Assembly (NCBI RefSeq): GCF_001544795.2
Contig: NZ_FCOI02000001.1
Span: 124,001 to 188,000 of the forward strand
From: Caballeronia temeraria
GTDB lineage: Bacteria > Pseudomonadota > Gammaproteobacteria > Burkholderiales > Burkholderiaceae
Direction: 5' to 3'
Length of the DNA: 64,000 nt
Shown: piece after piece, positions 8,265-16,261 of the stretch
Numbering within the stretch: the stretch's first letter is position 1
Layout of the letters: every line of letters starts with the position of its first letter
Notes under the pieces: generated by a model
What the model saw: only the letters and a program-made list of their open reading frames with translations
Told to the model about the DNA's origin: nothing
Database searches by the model: none
Translations under genes and position numbers: made by a program

Positions 8265-10292
8265 TTACTTCGTGTTGTCGACTTCGACCTTGCCGTTATA
8301 CGTCACCTTGCCGCGGAAGAAGTAGTCGGTGCACGCCTTGTAATCGCCGGCATTGATGAGCGAGAAGGGCATCTGATAGTCGACCAGCTTGCATCCCGTC
8401 ACGGGTTTGCCGTTGACCCACGAATAGTCCTTGTCGAGATAGGCCTTGATCGCGGCGGCGGAGCCTTCGTTGAAGCCCTTCATGTTGGCGCAGCCGAGCG
8501 GTTCATCGGCGGGAATGGTCACGCCGAGCTCGCGCGTGAACTCCTTGTATGCGTTGATGCGGTTCGTCACCTGCGATTTCTCCGCGCCGCCGCCGCCGCA
8601 TTCGATGCCGCCGTTGATGATGTACACCGTCGCGCCGAAGCCCGGCTTCATGTTGTTGCCGAGATCGACGGCGTTCGGTTTCCAGGTTCCGTCGATGGCC
8701 CATGTCATCGGCGGCTTGGGCGTCTGCGGCGTCACCGCGAACCACACCGCCGATGCGAAGTTGAGCCACGTATCGGCGACCTTGCCGGGATCGTCGAGCA
8801 GCGTGTTGACGTCGCCGTAAAGCGTCTGCGAGAACGGGCCGAAGTTGTAGTTCCAGGACAACTGCTTCGCGCCGCGTCCGAAGTAGTCGAGATACTTGCC
8901 GGCGGAATTTTTCGCGCACGGATAGAAGATCCAGTTCGTCGCGTGCGAGCCGGGCGTGCATTGCTGATACGCGCCGACCGCGGAGCCTTCGTTGTAGCCC
9001 GATTCGCGCAGGAACCACAGCGCCTGTTGCCAGAACGGAATCGGCGTGTCCTGCGGCATCTTCGCGAGCACGGCGTTGTTGTGATCCGGATAGCCCGAGC
9101 GCGCCTGCGCCGGCGTGAGCGACGGCCAGTTCGCGCCGGTCTCCTGCACGAAGTGCGCGAAGGACGTGGCGAGCAGCTTGCGGCAGATGGCGTTGGCGTC
9201 GCGTCCGTCGGTGTAATCGCCGCAATACGCCGGGAATTTGGCGATGCCGCGCAGGAAGTTCACATAAGAGTAGGCGACGTTGCGCACCGGGAAGAGGGCA
9301 TCGAACTTCGATTCGGGGATGATCGCCTCGACGCGCTTCACGTTCGACGGATTGGCGGCGCGTCCCGCGACCACGGCGTTGACGTCTTCGTCGGGCAGCA
9401 CGCGCAGGGCGTCGCGCAGGATCGCGATCTGGCCGCCGGATTGATCGACGAGCGCTTTTTCGGCGGCGTTGAACTGGGCTTGCGTCGGGTAGTCCGGCGG
9501 CGCGGGGATGTAGCTGATTTGCGGTTTGTAGGACGCGGGGGCCGGCGTTGGGGTTGGCGTCGGAGTTGGTGTCGGAGTCGGAGTCGGCGTGGGTGTCGGT
9601 GTCGGAGTTGGCGTAGGCGCTGGCGTCGGAACCGGCGTCGGCACGGGCGCTGGAGTGGGCGTCGGTGTCGGCGTAGGCGTAGGCGTAGGCGTTGGCGTTG
9701 GCGTGGGCGTTGGCGTGGGCGTCGGCGTTCCGCCGCTGCACGCGCCGAGGTCTTCCCAAACGCCGTACGCGCCGGACTGCGCAGGGTTGTCTCCTTGCGT
9801 CCACCACTTGTTCCGAAAGTTACGCCCGTTGTACGTCACGCGTGTGTTCGGCTGAGCGTAGACCTGACTCGCCGACCACGCCGTATAGCATCCGGACGGC
9901 GTCGGCGTCGGCGTCGGCGTCGGCGTTGGCGTTGGCGTTGGCGTTGGCGTTGGGGTTGGTGTCGGAGTTGGCGTAGGCGTCGGAACCGGAGTTGGCGTCG
10001 GTGTCGGAACGGGAGCGGGCGCAGGCGTCGGCACAGGAGTCGGCGCAGGCGAAGGCGTCCCGCCCGCCGCGCCGACGTCCTTCCACAACGTCGGCGACGC
10101 CGCCGGATTCCACCCCGCGCCCGGATAAGCGGTATGCGTCTGCAACGCCTGATAAACGCGTCCGTTGTATGTCACCGTCGCGCCCGCCGAGTAGGTCGTG
10201 CCTTCGGTCCACGCCTGCTGCGCGAACGCCACGCCCGCCTGAAGCATCAGCGCGGCAGGCAGCCATGCCAGCTTTCTTCGAATCGAAACCAT
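8265..10292 (-). CDS. Secreted GH19 chitinase with two chitin-binding modules
   Basis: The product is 675 residues: signal peptide to AFA (about residue 24), CBM5/12 module 1 (26-75), Pro-Thr linker (79-132), CBM module 2 (135-187, with [15 protein letters not shown]), a second linker (189-252) and a GH19 catalytic domain (about 255-675). GH19 features are [11 protein letters not shown] with the likely catalytic Glu, the [11 protein letters not shown] segment and [16 protein letters not shown]. It would hydrolyse chitin with inversion. It is the last gene on the minus strand after the pseudopilin cluster, 76 bases downstream of the last pseudopilin, so it may be read through from the secretion operon. 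A TGGAG site precedes the ATG. Confidence 0.95.
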   Translation of the reverse strand: MVSIRRKLAWLPAALMLQAGVAFAQQAWTEGTTYSAGATVTYNGRVYQALQTHTAYPGAGWNPAASPTLWKDVGAAGGTPSPAPTPVPTPAPAPVPTPTPTPVPTPTPTPTPTPTPTPTPTPTPTPTPTPTPSGCYTAWSASQVYAQPNTRVTYNGRNFRNKWWTQGDNPAQSGAYGVWEDLGACSGGTPTPTPTPTPTPTPTPTPTPTPTPTPAPVPTPVPTPAPTPTPTPTPTPTPTPTPTPTPTPTPAPASYKPQISYIPAPPDYPTQAQFNAAEKALVDQSGGQIAILRDALRVLPDEDVNAVVAGRAANPSNVKRVEAIIPESKFDALFPVRNVAYSYVNFLRGIAKFPAYCGDYTDGRDANAICRKLLATSFAHFVQETGANWPSLTPAQARSGYPDHNNAVLAKMPQDTPIPFWQQALWFLRESGYNEGSAVGAYQQCTPGSHATNWIFYPCAKNSAGKYLDYFGRGAKQLSWNYNFGPFSQTLYGDVNTLLDDPGKVADTWLNFASAVWFAVTPQTPKPPMTWAIDGTWKPNAVDLGNNMKPGFGATVYIINGGIECGGGGAEKSQVTNRINAYKEFTRELGVTIPADEPLGCANMKGFNEGSAAAIKAYLDKDYSWVNGKPVTGCKLVDYQMPFSLINAGDYKACTDYFFRGKVTYNGKVEVDNTK
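9537..9728 (-). repeat. (Pro-Thr)n linker-coding tract 2 of the GH19 gene
   Basis: Six-base period repeats code for about 64 residues of Pro-Thr with some Pro-Val/Ala, placed between CBM module 2 and the catalytic domain. Confidence 0.9.
9897..10058 (-). repeat. (Pro-Thr)n linker-coding tract 1 of the GH19 gene
   Basis: Six-base period repeats code for about 54 residues of Pro-Thr/Pro-Ala/Pro-Val, separating the two chitin-binding modules. Confidence 0.9.
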
Positions 10293-10368
10293 TTCAGTCG
10301 TCTCCAGCAGATAAGCCCAACGCGCGCGCCATGAGGCGCCGGAGCCCGCGACGGACGTCAGAGGCCGG

Positions 10369-10881
10369 CTACCGTCGGCTCATGTTCCTTTCCGGGTAGT
10401 ACGTGAACTTCCATTCCGAATAGCTCGTCTGCAACGCGAAGCTCGCGTCGCTGTCGTTGAAACCGTCCTTCTTGAGCGGCGCCTCCGCCGATGCGCTGTA
10501 CACGCCGAACAGCTCGCCGCCGGGGCCGCGGATCGTCTGCCATTCGCCGTTGGTCATCGGATCGGCATAGGCCTCGCGCAAATAACGCTGCACGAACGAC
10601 TGGCGCGGATCGCGCAGCAGATCGTCGAAGCTCTTCGGAAACGCGCCGCTCTTGTCGGCCTTCACGTAAGCCTCGATCGCCGCGCGGATCGCGTCGCCCC
10701 GGCGCAGCAACTCGTCTTCCTTCGTGCGCTGCATCTGCGTCGTCCACACCGTGCCGACCGCCATCAGATAGATGGAGATCAGGGCAACGCACATCAGCGC
10801 CCACAACATGCCGAAGCCGCGCTCGCGCCTTCGAGCCGCGCCGCGGCCGCGCCGCTCACCACGCGTTGTAATCGGTGCCAT
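10369..10881 (-). CDS. Minor pseudopilin lacking Glu5
   Basis: The product is 170 residues. A basic leader ends in RRRERG and is followed by FGMLWALMCVALISIYLMAVG, a prepilin-type hydrophobic helix. The Gly at -1 is present, but position +5 is Trp instead of the usual Glu, as in tip subunits of the GspK kind. After the helix comes KEDELLRRGDAIRAAIEAYVKA, closely similar to the same stretch of the pseudopilin two genes upstream. The start at 10881 overlaps the preceding gene by 26 bases. It probably sits at the tip of a pseudopilus. Assignment to GspH, I, J or K is not possible by eye. Confidence 0.8.
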   Translation of the reverse strand: MAPITTRGERRGRGAARRRERGFGMLWALMCVALISIYLMAVGTVWTTQMQRTKEDELLRRGDAIRAAIEAYVKADKSGAFPKSFDDLLRDPRQSFVQRYLREAYADPMTNGEWQTIRGPGGELFGVYSASAEAPLKKDGFNDSDASFALQTSYSEWKFTYYPERNMSRR

Positions 10882-11233
10882 CCTTGCCCTTGCCTTTCGC
10901 GCCGCTGCGCACGTTGTAGACGCCGGGCGTGCCGTCGGCGGGCGGCTCGGTCGTCCATGCGCTGCGATTGCCCGCGACGGGGTCCATCGGTATCTCGCGC
11001 AAGTAGCGTTTTTGCACGAGCTCGTCGAGCGATTGCGGATAACGTCCCTGATCCGCGCGAAAGTGATCGATCGACTGGCGCATCGCCGCGAGGTTCTGGT
11101 GCAGCACGGTTTCCTTCGCCTTGTCCGCCTGGCCGAAGTAGCGCGGCACGACGAGCGTGAGCAAGGTCGCGATGATCGCCAGCACGACCAGCAGCTCGAT
11201 CAGCGTGAATGCGCGACGCGCCTTCTTCCACAT
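10856..11233 (-). CDS. Pseudopilin, GspG-like, with Ala at the -1 cleavage position
   Basis: The product is 125 residues: leader MWKKARRA, then FTLIELLVVLAIIATLLTLVVP with Glu5 in place. The residue before the Phe is Ala, where prepilin peptidases normally need Gly. The globular part has the GspG-like LHQNLAAMRQSIDHFRADQG and YPQSLDELVQKRYLREIPMDP. It ends DGTDYNAW, which resembles the end of the neighbouring pseudopilin. The start at 11233 comes 5 bases after the stop of that gene. Longer in-frame starts to 11392 would overlap the upstream gene heavily and hide the leader. Confidence 0.88.
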   Translation of the reverse strand: MWKKARRAFTLIELLVVLAIIATLLTLVVPRYFGQADKAKETVLHQNLAAMRQSIDHFRADQGRYPQSLDELVQKRYLREIPMDPVAGNRSAWTTEPPADGTPGVYNVRSGAKGKGKDGTDYNAW

Positions 11234-11238
11234 GGCTC

Positions 11239-11718
11239 TCACCACTTCCGGTAGGGAACGCCGTTGAGACCGGTGCCTTCGGAGAGCGAATGGACGTCGT
11301 AGACGTCGTTGCCTTCGCTCGGCGAATCGGGCGGGCTCGCGTAGCTGCGCTTGCCCCAGGTGGCATCGTCGGAGCGGCTCGGGCAGTCGCACATCGGGTC
11401 GCGCGGCACGCGTCGCAGAAAGTAGATGCGCGCATGCGTCGGACTCGTTTTATCGACGACGCCTTGCACCAGCGTGTCCAGCTTCGACGGATAACCCGAC
11501 TCGCCGACCGGGCGATCGATCTTGCCGTCGTCGCCGGCTTTCTTGTAGGCGTCGATCGCGTCGCGGATGCTCCACAGCGCGCGCCTCAGCTCGTCCTCGC
11601 GATTGCGCTGCGCGGCGATCTGCACGAGCGGCGCGGCGACCATCGCCAGCGCGGCGAGGATCGCGAGCGTGACCAGCAGTTCGATGATCGTGAAGCCCTT
11701 GTCCATCGTCGTCGTCAT
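11239..11718 (-). CDS. Pseudopilin, GspG-like
   Basis: The product is 159 residues. The leader MTTTMDKG has Gly at -1 and is followed by FTIIELLVTLAILAALAMVA with Glu5. After it come REDELRRALWSIRDAIDAYKKA and a C-terminal domain with a Cys pair (CDCPS). The end, VYDVHSLSEGTGLNGVPY, is shared in pattern with the next pseudopilin. The ATG at 11718 lies 5 bases after the secretin stop; a second ATG at 11706 is possible. It would be a pilus-like shaft or tip subunit of the secretion system. Confidence 0.88.
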   Translation of the reverse strand: MTTTMDKGFTIIELLVTLAILAALAMVAAPLVQIAAQRNREDELRRALWSIRDAIDAYKKAGDDGKIDRPVGESGYPSKLDTLVQGVVDKTSPTHARIYFLRRVPRDPMCDCPSRSDDATWGKRSYASPPDSPSEGNDVYDVHSLSEGTGLNGVPYRKW

Positions 11719-11723
11719 GCGGT

Positions 11724-13694
11724 TCAGGGTTGCGTGCGCGGCTGCCGGTCCGCCGCGCCATTCGGCTGAAGCACCGGTGCGGGCGGCGGCAAAATCGCGA
11801 TGGGCGGTGCGCTCGGCTGAGCCGGCGCCGGTTCGCGTGGCGCGGGCAGCGCGGGCAGCGCGGGCACGGCGACGCCGCCGGCGGCGACCGGCGGCGCGGC
11901 GGCAACCGGCGGCGGCAGGCGCAAGCTTTCGTTGCCCGACACCACGTCGCGTTCGGTCGTGATGCGTGTTTCGGTGCCGGAGTCGAACTGCATCGCGTTG
12001 CCCGTCGGCGTCGCCTGATTGCGCACGATGCGCGGCGTGAGCAGCAGCACCAGTTCGGTTTCCTTCGAGTCGTCGGCGCGCGAGCCGAAGATGCGGTCGA
12101 AAAGCGGCAGGCGGCTCAGTCCCGGCAGACCCGATCCCGTGCTGCGATCGTTGCGCTGGAGCAGGCCCGCGAGCATCTGCGTTTCGTTGTTGCGCACGCT
12201 CATCACGGTTTCGGCGGTGCGCGTGCCGATCTGATACGCGACGAGGCCCGTGGTTGTCGTGATCGTGTCGGTGACGTTCGACACTTCCATGCGCAGCTTC
12301 ACCTGCACTTCGTCGGAATTGACGATCACCGGCGCGACTTCGAGCGTCAGGCCGACGTCCTGATAGTTGATGCTTTCCGAGCTGAAGTTGCTGGAAAGCG
12401 TCGTCGTGACGACGGGCAGCCGGTCGCCGATCAGCACCTTCGCCTTCTCGCGGTTGCGCACGCGGATGCTCGGATTCGCGAGCGTTCTCGTCTTGCCGTG
12501 CGTCTGCAGGAAGTTGATGCCGACCGGCCCGATGCGCACCAGCACGTCGCTGCTGTTCAGGTTGCGCAACTGTTCGAGCGTGACGGTGTTGTCGGGGAGC
12601 GTGGTGCCGTCGACGGTGCCCGACTTCAGACCGAACACGATGCGATCCGGATACTGGACGCCCATGTTCAGCAGATCGGACGACGACACTTCGAGCACCT
12701 GCGCGTCGATGACGACTTCGGCGGGCGTCACGTCGAGCGCGCGGATGATGCGCTCCGCGACCTTGATGGTGTCCGGCGCGTCGCGCATGATGATCGCGTT
12801 GGTGCGCTCGTCGAGCACGGCGTCGCGCGTCTTGACCATCTGCTTGAGCACGCCGAGCACCTGCGCCGCCGACGAATTCTGCAGATAGAACGTGCGCACG
12901 GTGAGGTCCTTGTACTCGGTTTCCTTGTCGGGCCGCTTCGGGTAGACGAGGATCGAGTTGCTGCTCACGACCTTGCTCGCGAGCTGATTGGCCTGCAGCA
13001 CCATCGAGAGCACTTGCTTGACGGGCGTGTTGCTCGCGAAGATCGTGGTCGGCGCGGCGGCCTGCACCTCGCGGTCGAACGTGAAGTTCAGCCCCGTGAT
13101 GTTCGACACCAGCTCGAAGATGCTGATGAGCGGCTGATCGCGGAACTGCACGGTGATCGGCTGATCGAGATCCTTGTCCAGCTTCGGCTCGAAGCTTTGT
13201 CCTTTCGGCGCGAGCAGTTCTTCGCGAAGGCGGATGGCGCGGGCGTTGTCGGGCTGCTTCGCGAGCACGTCGAGGACGGCGGAGAGCGCCGCCTGCGGCT
13301 GATCCAGACGCACGGACTCGGCGTAGCGCACTTCGGCGTCGATCGGCGCCTGCTTCTCGATCCACTCGATCATTTCGCGCGCGTTGTCGTCGCCGGGCGC
13401 GGCGTCCTGCGCCTTGTGCGCCCAGCCGAGCGCCTGCGCCGTGTCGCCCGCGCGATATGCGACCGTCGCGCGTTGCAGATATTCCAGCGAAAGCTTGCGC
13501 CGCAACGCCAGATACCAGCTTCTGATTTCGAGATCGTCGGGATATTGCGCGCTCTGCTGCGCGAGCAGTTCGAGCTGGGCATCGGGCGTCATGCCCGAGA
13601 GCTTGTTTTGCAGATCCTGCCGATGCAGATCGCCCGCGCAGGCCGCCATGAGCGGAATCAACAGACACAGCGTGACGCCTTTCAGCCGGCTCAT
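11724..13694 (-). CDS. Outer-membrane secretin lipoprotein (GspD/MshL/PilQ superfamily)
   Basis: The product is 656 residues. A lipoprotein signal ends in LMAAC. A helical, TPR-like region follows (about 25-145, e.g. ATVAYRAGDTAQALGWAHKA). Then comes a short N0/STN-type domain (ITVQFRDQPLISIFELVSNI), an N1-like repeat (VRTFYLQNSSAAQVLGVLKQ) and the secretin core with VIDAQVLEVS, INYQDVGLTLEVAP and the closing ELVLLLTPRIV. Secretins form the large gated outer-membrane channel of type II secretion and type IV pili. The N-terminal TPR-like part resembles MSHA-type secretins more than classical GspD, in my judgement. The start overlaps the stop of the PilP-like gene (ATGA). Confidence 0.92.
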   Translation of the reverse strand: MSRLKGVTLCLLIPLMAACAGDLHRQDLQNKLSGMTPDAQLELLAQQSAQYPDDLEIRSWYLALRRKLSLEYLQRATVAYRAGDTAQALGWAHKAQDAAPGDDNAREMIEWIEKQAPIDAEVRYAESVRLDQPQAALSAVLDVLAKQPDNARAIRLREELLAPKGQSFEPKLDKDLDQPITVQFRDQPLISIFELVSNITGLNFTFDREVQAAAPTTIFASNTPVKQVLSMVLQANQLASKVVSSNSILVYPKRPDKETEYKDLTVRTFYLQNSSAAQVLGVLKQMVKTRDAVLDERTNAIIMRDAPDTIKVAERIIRALDVTPAEVVIDAQVLEVSSSDLLNMGVQYPDRIVFGLKSGTVDGTTLPDNTVTLEQLRNLNSSDVLVRIGPVGINFLQTHGKTRTLANPSIRVRNREKAKVLIGDRLPVVTTTLSSNFSSESINYQDVGLTLEVAPVIVNSDEVQVKLRMEVSNVTDTITTTTGLVAYQIGTRTAETVMSVRNNETQMLAGLLQRNDRSTGSGLPGLSRLPLFDRIFGSRADDSKETELVLLLTPRIVRNQATPTGNAMQFDSGTETRITTERDVVSGNESLRLPPPVAAAPPVAAGGVAVPALPALPAPREPAPAQPSAPPIAILPPPAPVLQPNGAADRQPRTQP

Positions 13695-14263
13695 TTTAGT
13701 TCTCCAAGCGACAGCGTCTGCCGGCGCTTCAACGGCAGGTACGTGAATTGGACTTGCTGGCGGCTGATTTCGTCGATCCGGTAGGCGTTCAGAATCACGT
13801 CGCCTTTGTGTAGGAATCCTTTTTTCTGGCAGTTCACGCAGAGCGGAAACTCGCGGCCCGTGCCCGACAGCACCACGTAGAACACGCCTTGCTGATCGAG
13901 CCAGAGCGAGCGCACCGAAAACGGCAGCGGCGGCGGTTCGGGCGGCGGAGGCGGCTTCGTCGATTTCGGCGGCGCGGGTGGCGGAGGCGGCGGCGGGGGC
14001 TGCCAGTTCTGGCTCGGGAACAGATCGATGGGCGCCGCCGCCGCGGCGACGGTTTCGGGCGCGCTCGCTTCCGGCGGCGCGGAAGCGGGTGCCGGCGCGG
14101 CGGGCTTCGCCGTCGTCGTCGATGTCGTTGTCGATGCCGGTTGCGTCGACGGTGCTTCCTGCTCGCCGCGAAAATGCGCGAACACGGCGAGTGCGAGCGC
14201 GGCCACGATCAGCACCTGCACGGGCCGGGAAATTTTCAGGGTGCGTAGATCGAGCCGCATCAT
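13691..14263 (-). CDS. PilP/GspC-like inner-membrane protein
   Basis: The product is 190 residues. There is a single membrane helix near the N-terminus (VQVLIVAALALAVFAHF), then a long Pro/Ala/Ser/Thr-rich periplasmic linker (residues about 35-110, with a run of prolines). A small beta-domain ends the protein: FSVRSLWLDQQGVFYVVLSG, a CVNC pair, KKGFLHKGDVILNAYRIDEI. This layout fits PilP or the homology region of GspC, which connect the inner-membrane platform to the secretin. It is followed by the secretin gene with a 4-base overlap, and it overlaps the PilO-like stop (ATGATGA, so either of two adjacent ATGs could be used). Confidence 0.75.
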   Translation of the reverse strand: MMRLDLRTLKISRPVQVLIVAALALAVFAHFRGEQEAPSTQPASTTTSTTTAKPAAPAPASAPPEASAPETVAAAAAPIDLFPSQNWQPPPPPPPPAPPKSTKPPPPPEPPPLPFSVRSLWLDQQGVFYVVLSGTGREFPLCVNCQKKGFLHKGDVILNAYRIDEISRQQVQFTYLPLKRRQTLSLGELK

Positions 14264-14784
14264 TTCGCCGCTTCCACGAGAAACGCGCATTGCAGGCGCA
14301 CCTCCAGTTGCGTCACGCCGATATTCGGCCGCGACACGGTGAGCCGTTCGCAGCGCAGACCCGGCAAGGTCCGCAATTCGCGCAGAAAGCCCCGGAACTG
14401 CAGATACGTGGCGCTGAACGTCGTCTCGATGACATAGCGCTTCAGCGACGGATCGTCCTTCTCCTGCGCGGCGGCCTGATACGTGATCTGCGGAATCACG
14501 ATGCCGTTCTTCGCGGCGATCGCGTGCAGGCTGTGCAGGAAGACGAAATAGCGCTGCTCGGGGCTGACCGGCGAAACGGCCTCGTCGGGCGAGGGCGGCG
14601 GCGGTTGTCTGAGACGGGCCGCGCGCGCGTTCAGGTCGGCCTCGCGTCCGGCGATATCGTTGCGCAAGGGCACGATCTCGGTCAGCGCGATCACGGCCGC
14701 GCCGCCGAGGAGCAGCACCGCGAGCAGCCCGAAGAGGCCGAGCCGCCATTGCGCGCGCCGGAGTTCCCAGACGAGGCGGTTCAT
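14260..14784 (-). CDS. PilO-like inner-membrane protein
   Basis: The product is 174 residues: a short cytoplasmic start, one membrane helix (LGLFGLLAVLLLGGAAVIALTEI), a short coiled segment and a ferredoxin-like periplasmic domain (IVIPQITYQAA...YLQFRGFLRELRTLPGL...LEVRLQCAFLV). This is the layout of PilO and GspM. These proteins pair with PilN/GspL to build the assembly platform. The ATG at 14784 overlaps the stop of the PilN-like gene by four bases (ATGA), and the next gene overlaps in the same way. Confidence 0.78.
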   Translation of the reverse strand: MNRLVWELRRAQWRLGLFGLLAVLLLGGAAVIALTEIVPLRNDIAGREADLNARAARLRQPPPPSPDEAVSPVSPEQRYFVFLHSLHAIAAKNGIVIPQITYQAAAQEKDDPSLKRYVIETTFSATYLQFRGFLRELRTLPGLRCERLTVSRPNIGVTQLEVRLQCAFLVEAAK

Positions 14785-15413
14785 CGGCGCGCTCCGCTCG
14801 CGTGGGCGGATGGCGGCGCGGGCGCTTGCGGAGCCGCCGGAGCCGAAGCTGCCGAAGTCGCAGCGTCCGAAGCCGAAGAAGCCGCGACCGGCTGCGCGAC
14901 GAACGGCTTCCACGTGAGCTGCAACGACGTCTCCACCGACGGCGCCGGCGGTCCCGGCTTCTCGATCTGCCGCTTGATCGTGACGTTCTCGGCGCCCGGC
15001 TGCGCCTGAAGCCAGTCGGCGTAGGAGATCGCTTCCTGCACCGAGCGCGTCTCGAACTGCATGTTGATCTGCCGCGTCGACGTGACGAGATCCACCGTCA
15101 GCAGCGCGATATTCGGATGCCATCCTTTCTCGAGCAGATCGCGCGGCGGCTCTGCCGCGTACTGCTGCTGCGCCATCAGTTGCGCCATGCGCGCGTCGCC
15201 CGAATCGCGATGCGCATTGCTGATCATGTGAAACTTCGCCTCCTGCTTCGCGATCGCGGATTCGCGTTCATCGAGCGCATCGCCTTGTTCCTTGAGCGTG
15301 TCGCGATACTGCATGGCGGCCATCAGCACGACGATCGCGACGACGAGCGCGAGCAGCCCCGCGACGGCGCCCGGCTTGTTCGCGCGATGCAGGTCGAGGG
15401 CGGGCGCTTTCAT
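14781..15413 (-). CDS. PilN-like inner-membrane protein
   Basis: The product is 210 residues: a cytoplasmic start (MKAPALDLHRANKPG), one membrane helix (VAGLLALVVAIVVLMAAMQY), a charged coiled-coil (EQGDALDERESAIAKQEAKF) and a periplasmic domain with HPNIALLTVDLVTSTRQINM. An Ala/Ser/Pro-rich tail ends the protein. This is the layout of PilN or of the C-terminal half of GspL. The start and stop each overlap the neighbouring gene by four bases (ATGA). Only this part of the long open frame is real; the rest of that frame is antisense or out-of-frame shadow of gspE. Confidence 0.75.
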   Translation of the reverse strand: MKAPALDLHRANKPGAVAGLLALVVAIVVLMAAMQYRDTLKEQGDALDERESAIAKQEAKFHMISNAHRDSGDARMAQLMAQQQYAAEPPRDLLEKGWHPNIALLTVDLVTSTRQINMQFETRSVQEAISYADWLQAQPGAENVTIKRQIEKPGPPAPSVETSLQLTWKPFVAQPVAASSASDAATSAASAPAAPQAPAPPSAHASGARR

Positions 15414-16252
15414 GGCGTCGAATCCCACGGCGCGCGCAGCCATTCGCCGGGCGCGGCATCGGCGGCCCAGCGTTCGCCCGCGCCCGGTCCGATCACGTAG
15501 CGGCGCTCGGGCGGCGCATCGCCGAACAGCGCGAACGCGTCGCGCAGCACGTTGTCGAGCGAGCCGCCGTACGCGCGCGACACCGGCAGCGCGATGAAGC
15601 CGATCCAGCCGCCGCCGCGCCGCAGTCCGATCTGCGCGATGGCCGCATCGCCCTCGGTTTCCTCCAGCGCGACGATCGCGATCGCGCCATCGCGGATGCG
15701 CCGCGCATGCGTTCGCAGCGCGAAGGTGTAGCCCGGCTCGATGCCCAGCAGTTGCAGCCTGCGCGTCTTGCACAGCCGTTCGATGCCCGCGCACAGCGCC
15801 TCGGGCATCGCGGCGGCGAGTCGCGCCTGGCCCCATGCGCCATCGGCGACGGCATAGCGCCACACTTCGCCGCCCGCGCCCGTCTGCACGGCCTGCACGC
15901 GCGCGGCCGGCACCCAGTCCTGCGGCTTGGGCGACGCCTGCCACGGCAGGGCGTGATAGCGCGCGAACGGCGCGCCGACCACGACGCGCAACGCGTGCAG
16001 TCCGGGCGCAGCGGGCTTCGGCGCGAGCGCCTCGATGGCCTTGAGCGCGGCGGCGGCGTCGTTCGGGGCATCGAGCGGCACGGAGGATCGGGCATGCCGC
16101 GCCGTGTCCAGCCCGCGGGCATGCCGTCCATCGATCCAGATCGTCGTGCGGCTCATCAGCGCCGATGCTATCGCCGGACGCGCGCGCAGTGGCGGCCGCT
16201 TCTTCGCGATGCCTCGCAATGCTTCGAGTTGATCGGACCAGCGCGCCATCAT
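15410..16252 (-). CDS. PilM/GspL-cytoplasmic-like protein of the secretion operon
   Basis: The product is 280 residues without a membrane helix. The sequence is Ala/Arg-rich, with segments such as LQLLGIEPGYTFALRTHA and GAIAIVALEETEGD, which look like a worn-down actin-like fold. I assign it as PilM-like mainly because it lies between the ATPase gene and a PilN-like gene, the usual place of PilM or of the cytoplasmic half of GspL. The start (ATGATG at 16252) has a GGAGGA site and lies 9 bases after the gspE stop. The stop overlaps the next start (ATGA). Function by position; moderate certainty. Confidence 0.65.
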   Translation of the reverse strand: MMARWSDQLEALRGIAKKRPPLRARPAIASALMSRTTIWIDGRHARGLDTARHARSSVPLDAPNDAAAALKAIEALAPKPAAPGLHALRVVVGAPFARYHALPWQASPKPQDWVPAARVQAVQTGAGGEVWRYAVADGAWGQARLAAAMPEALCAGIERLCKTRRLQLLGIEPGYTFALRTHARRIRDGAIAIVALEETEGDAAIAQIGLRRGGGWIGFIALPVSRAYGGSLDNVLRDAFALFGDAPPERRYVIGPGAGERWAADAAPGEWLRAPWDSTP

Positions 16253-16261
16253 GTCCTCCGC

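Noticed and set aside
8220..10334. Long plus-strand open frame (704 codons) opposite the GH19 gene
   Set aside because: It is Arg-rich with runs of Arg/Trp where the Pro-Thr repeats lie on the other strand. The GH19 frame gives a full domain architecture, so this is an antisense shadow.
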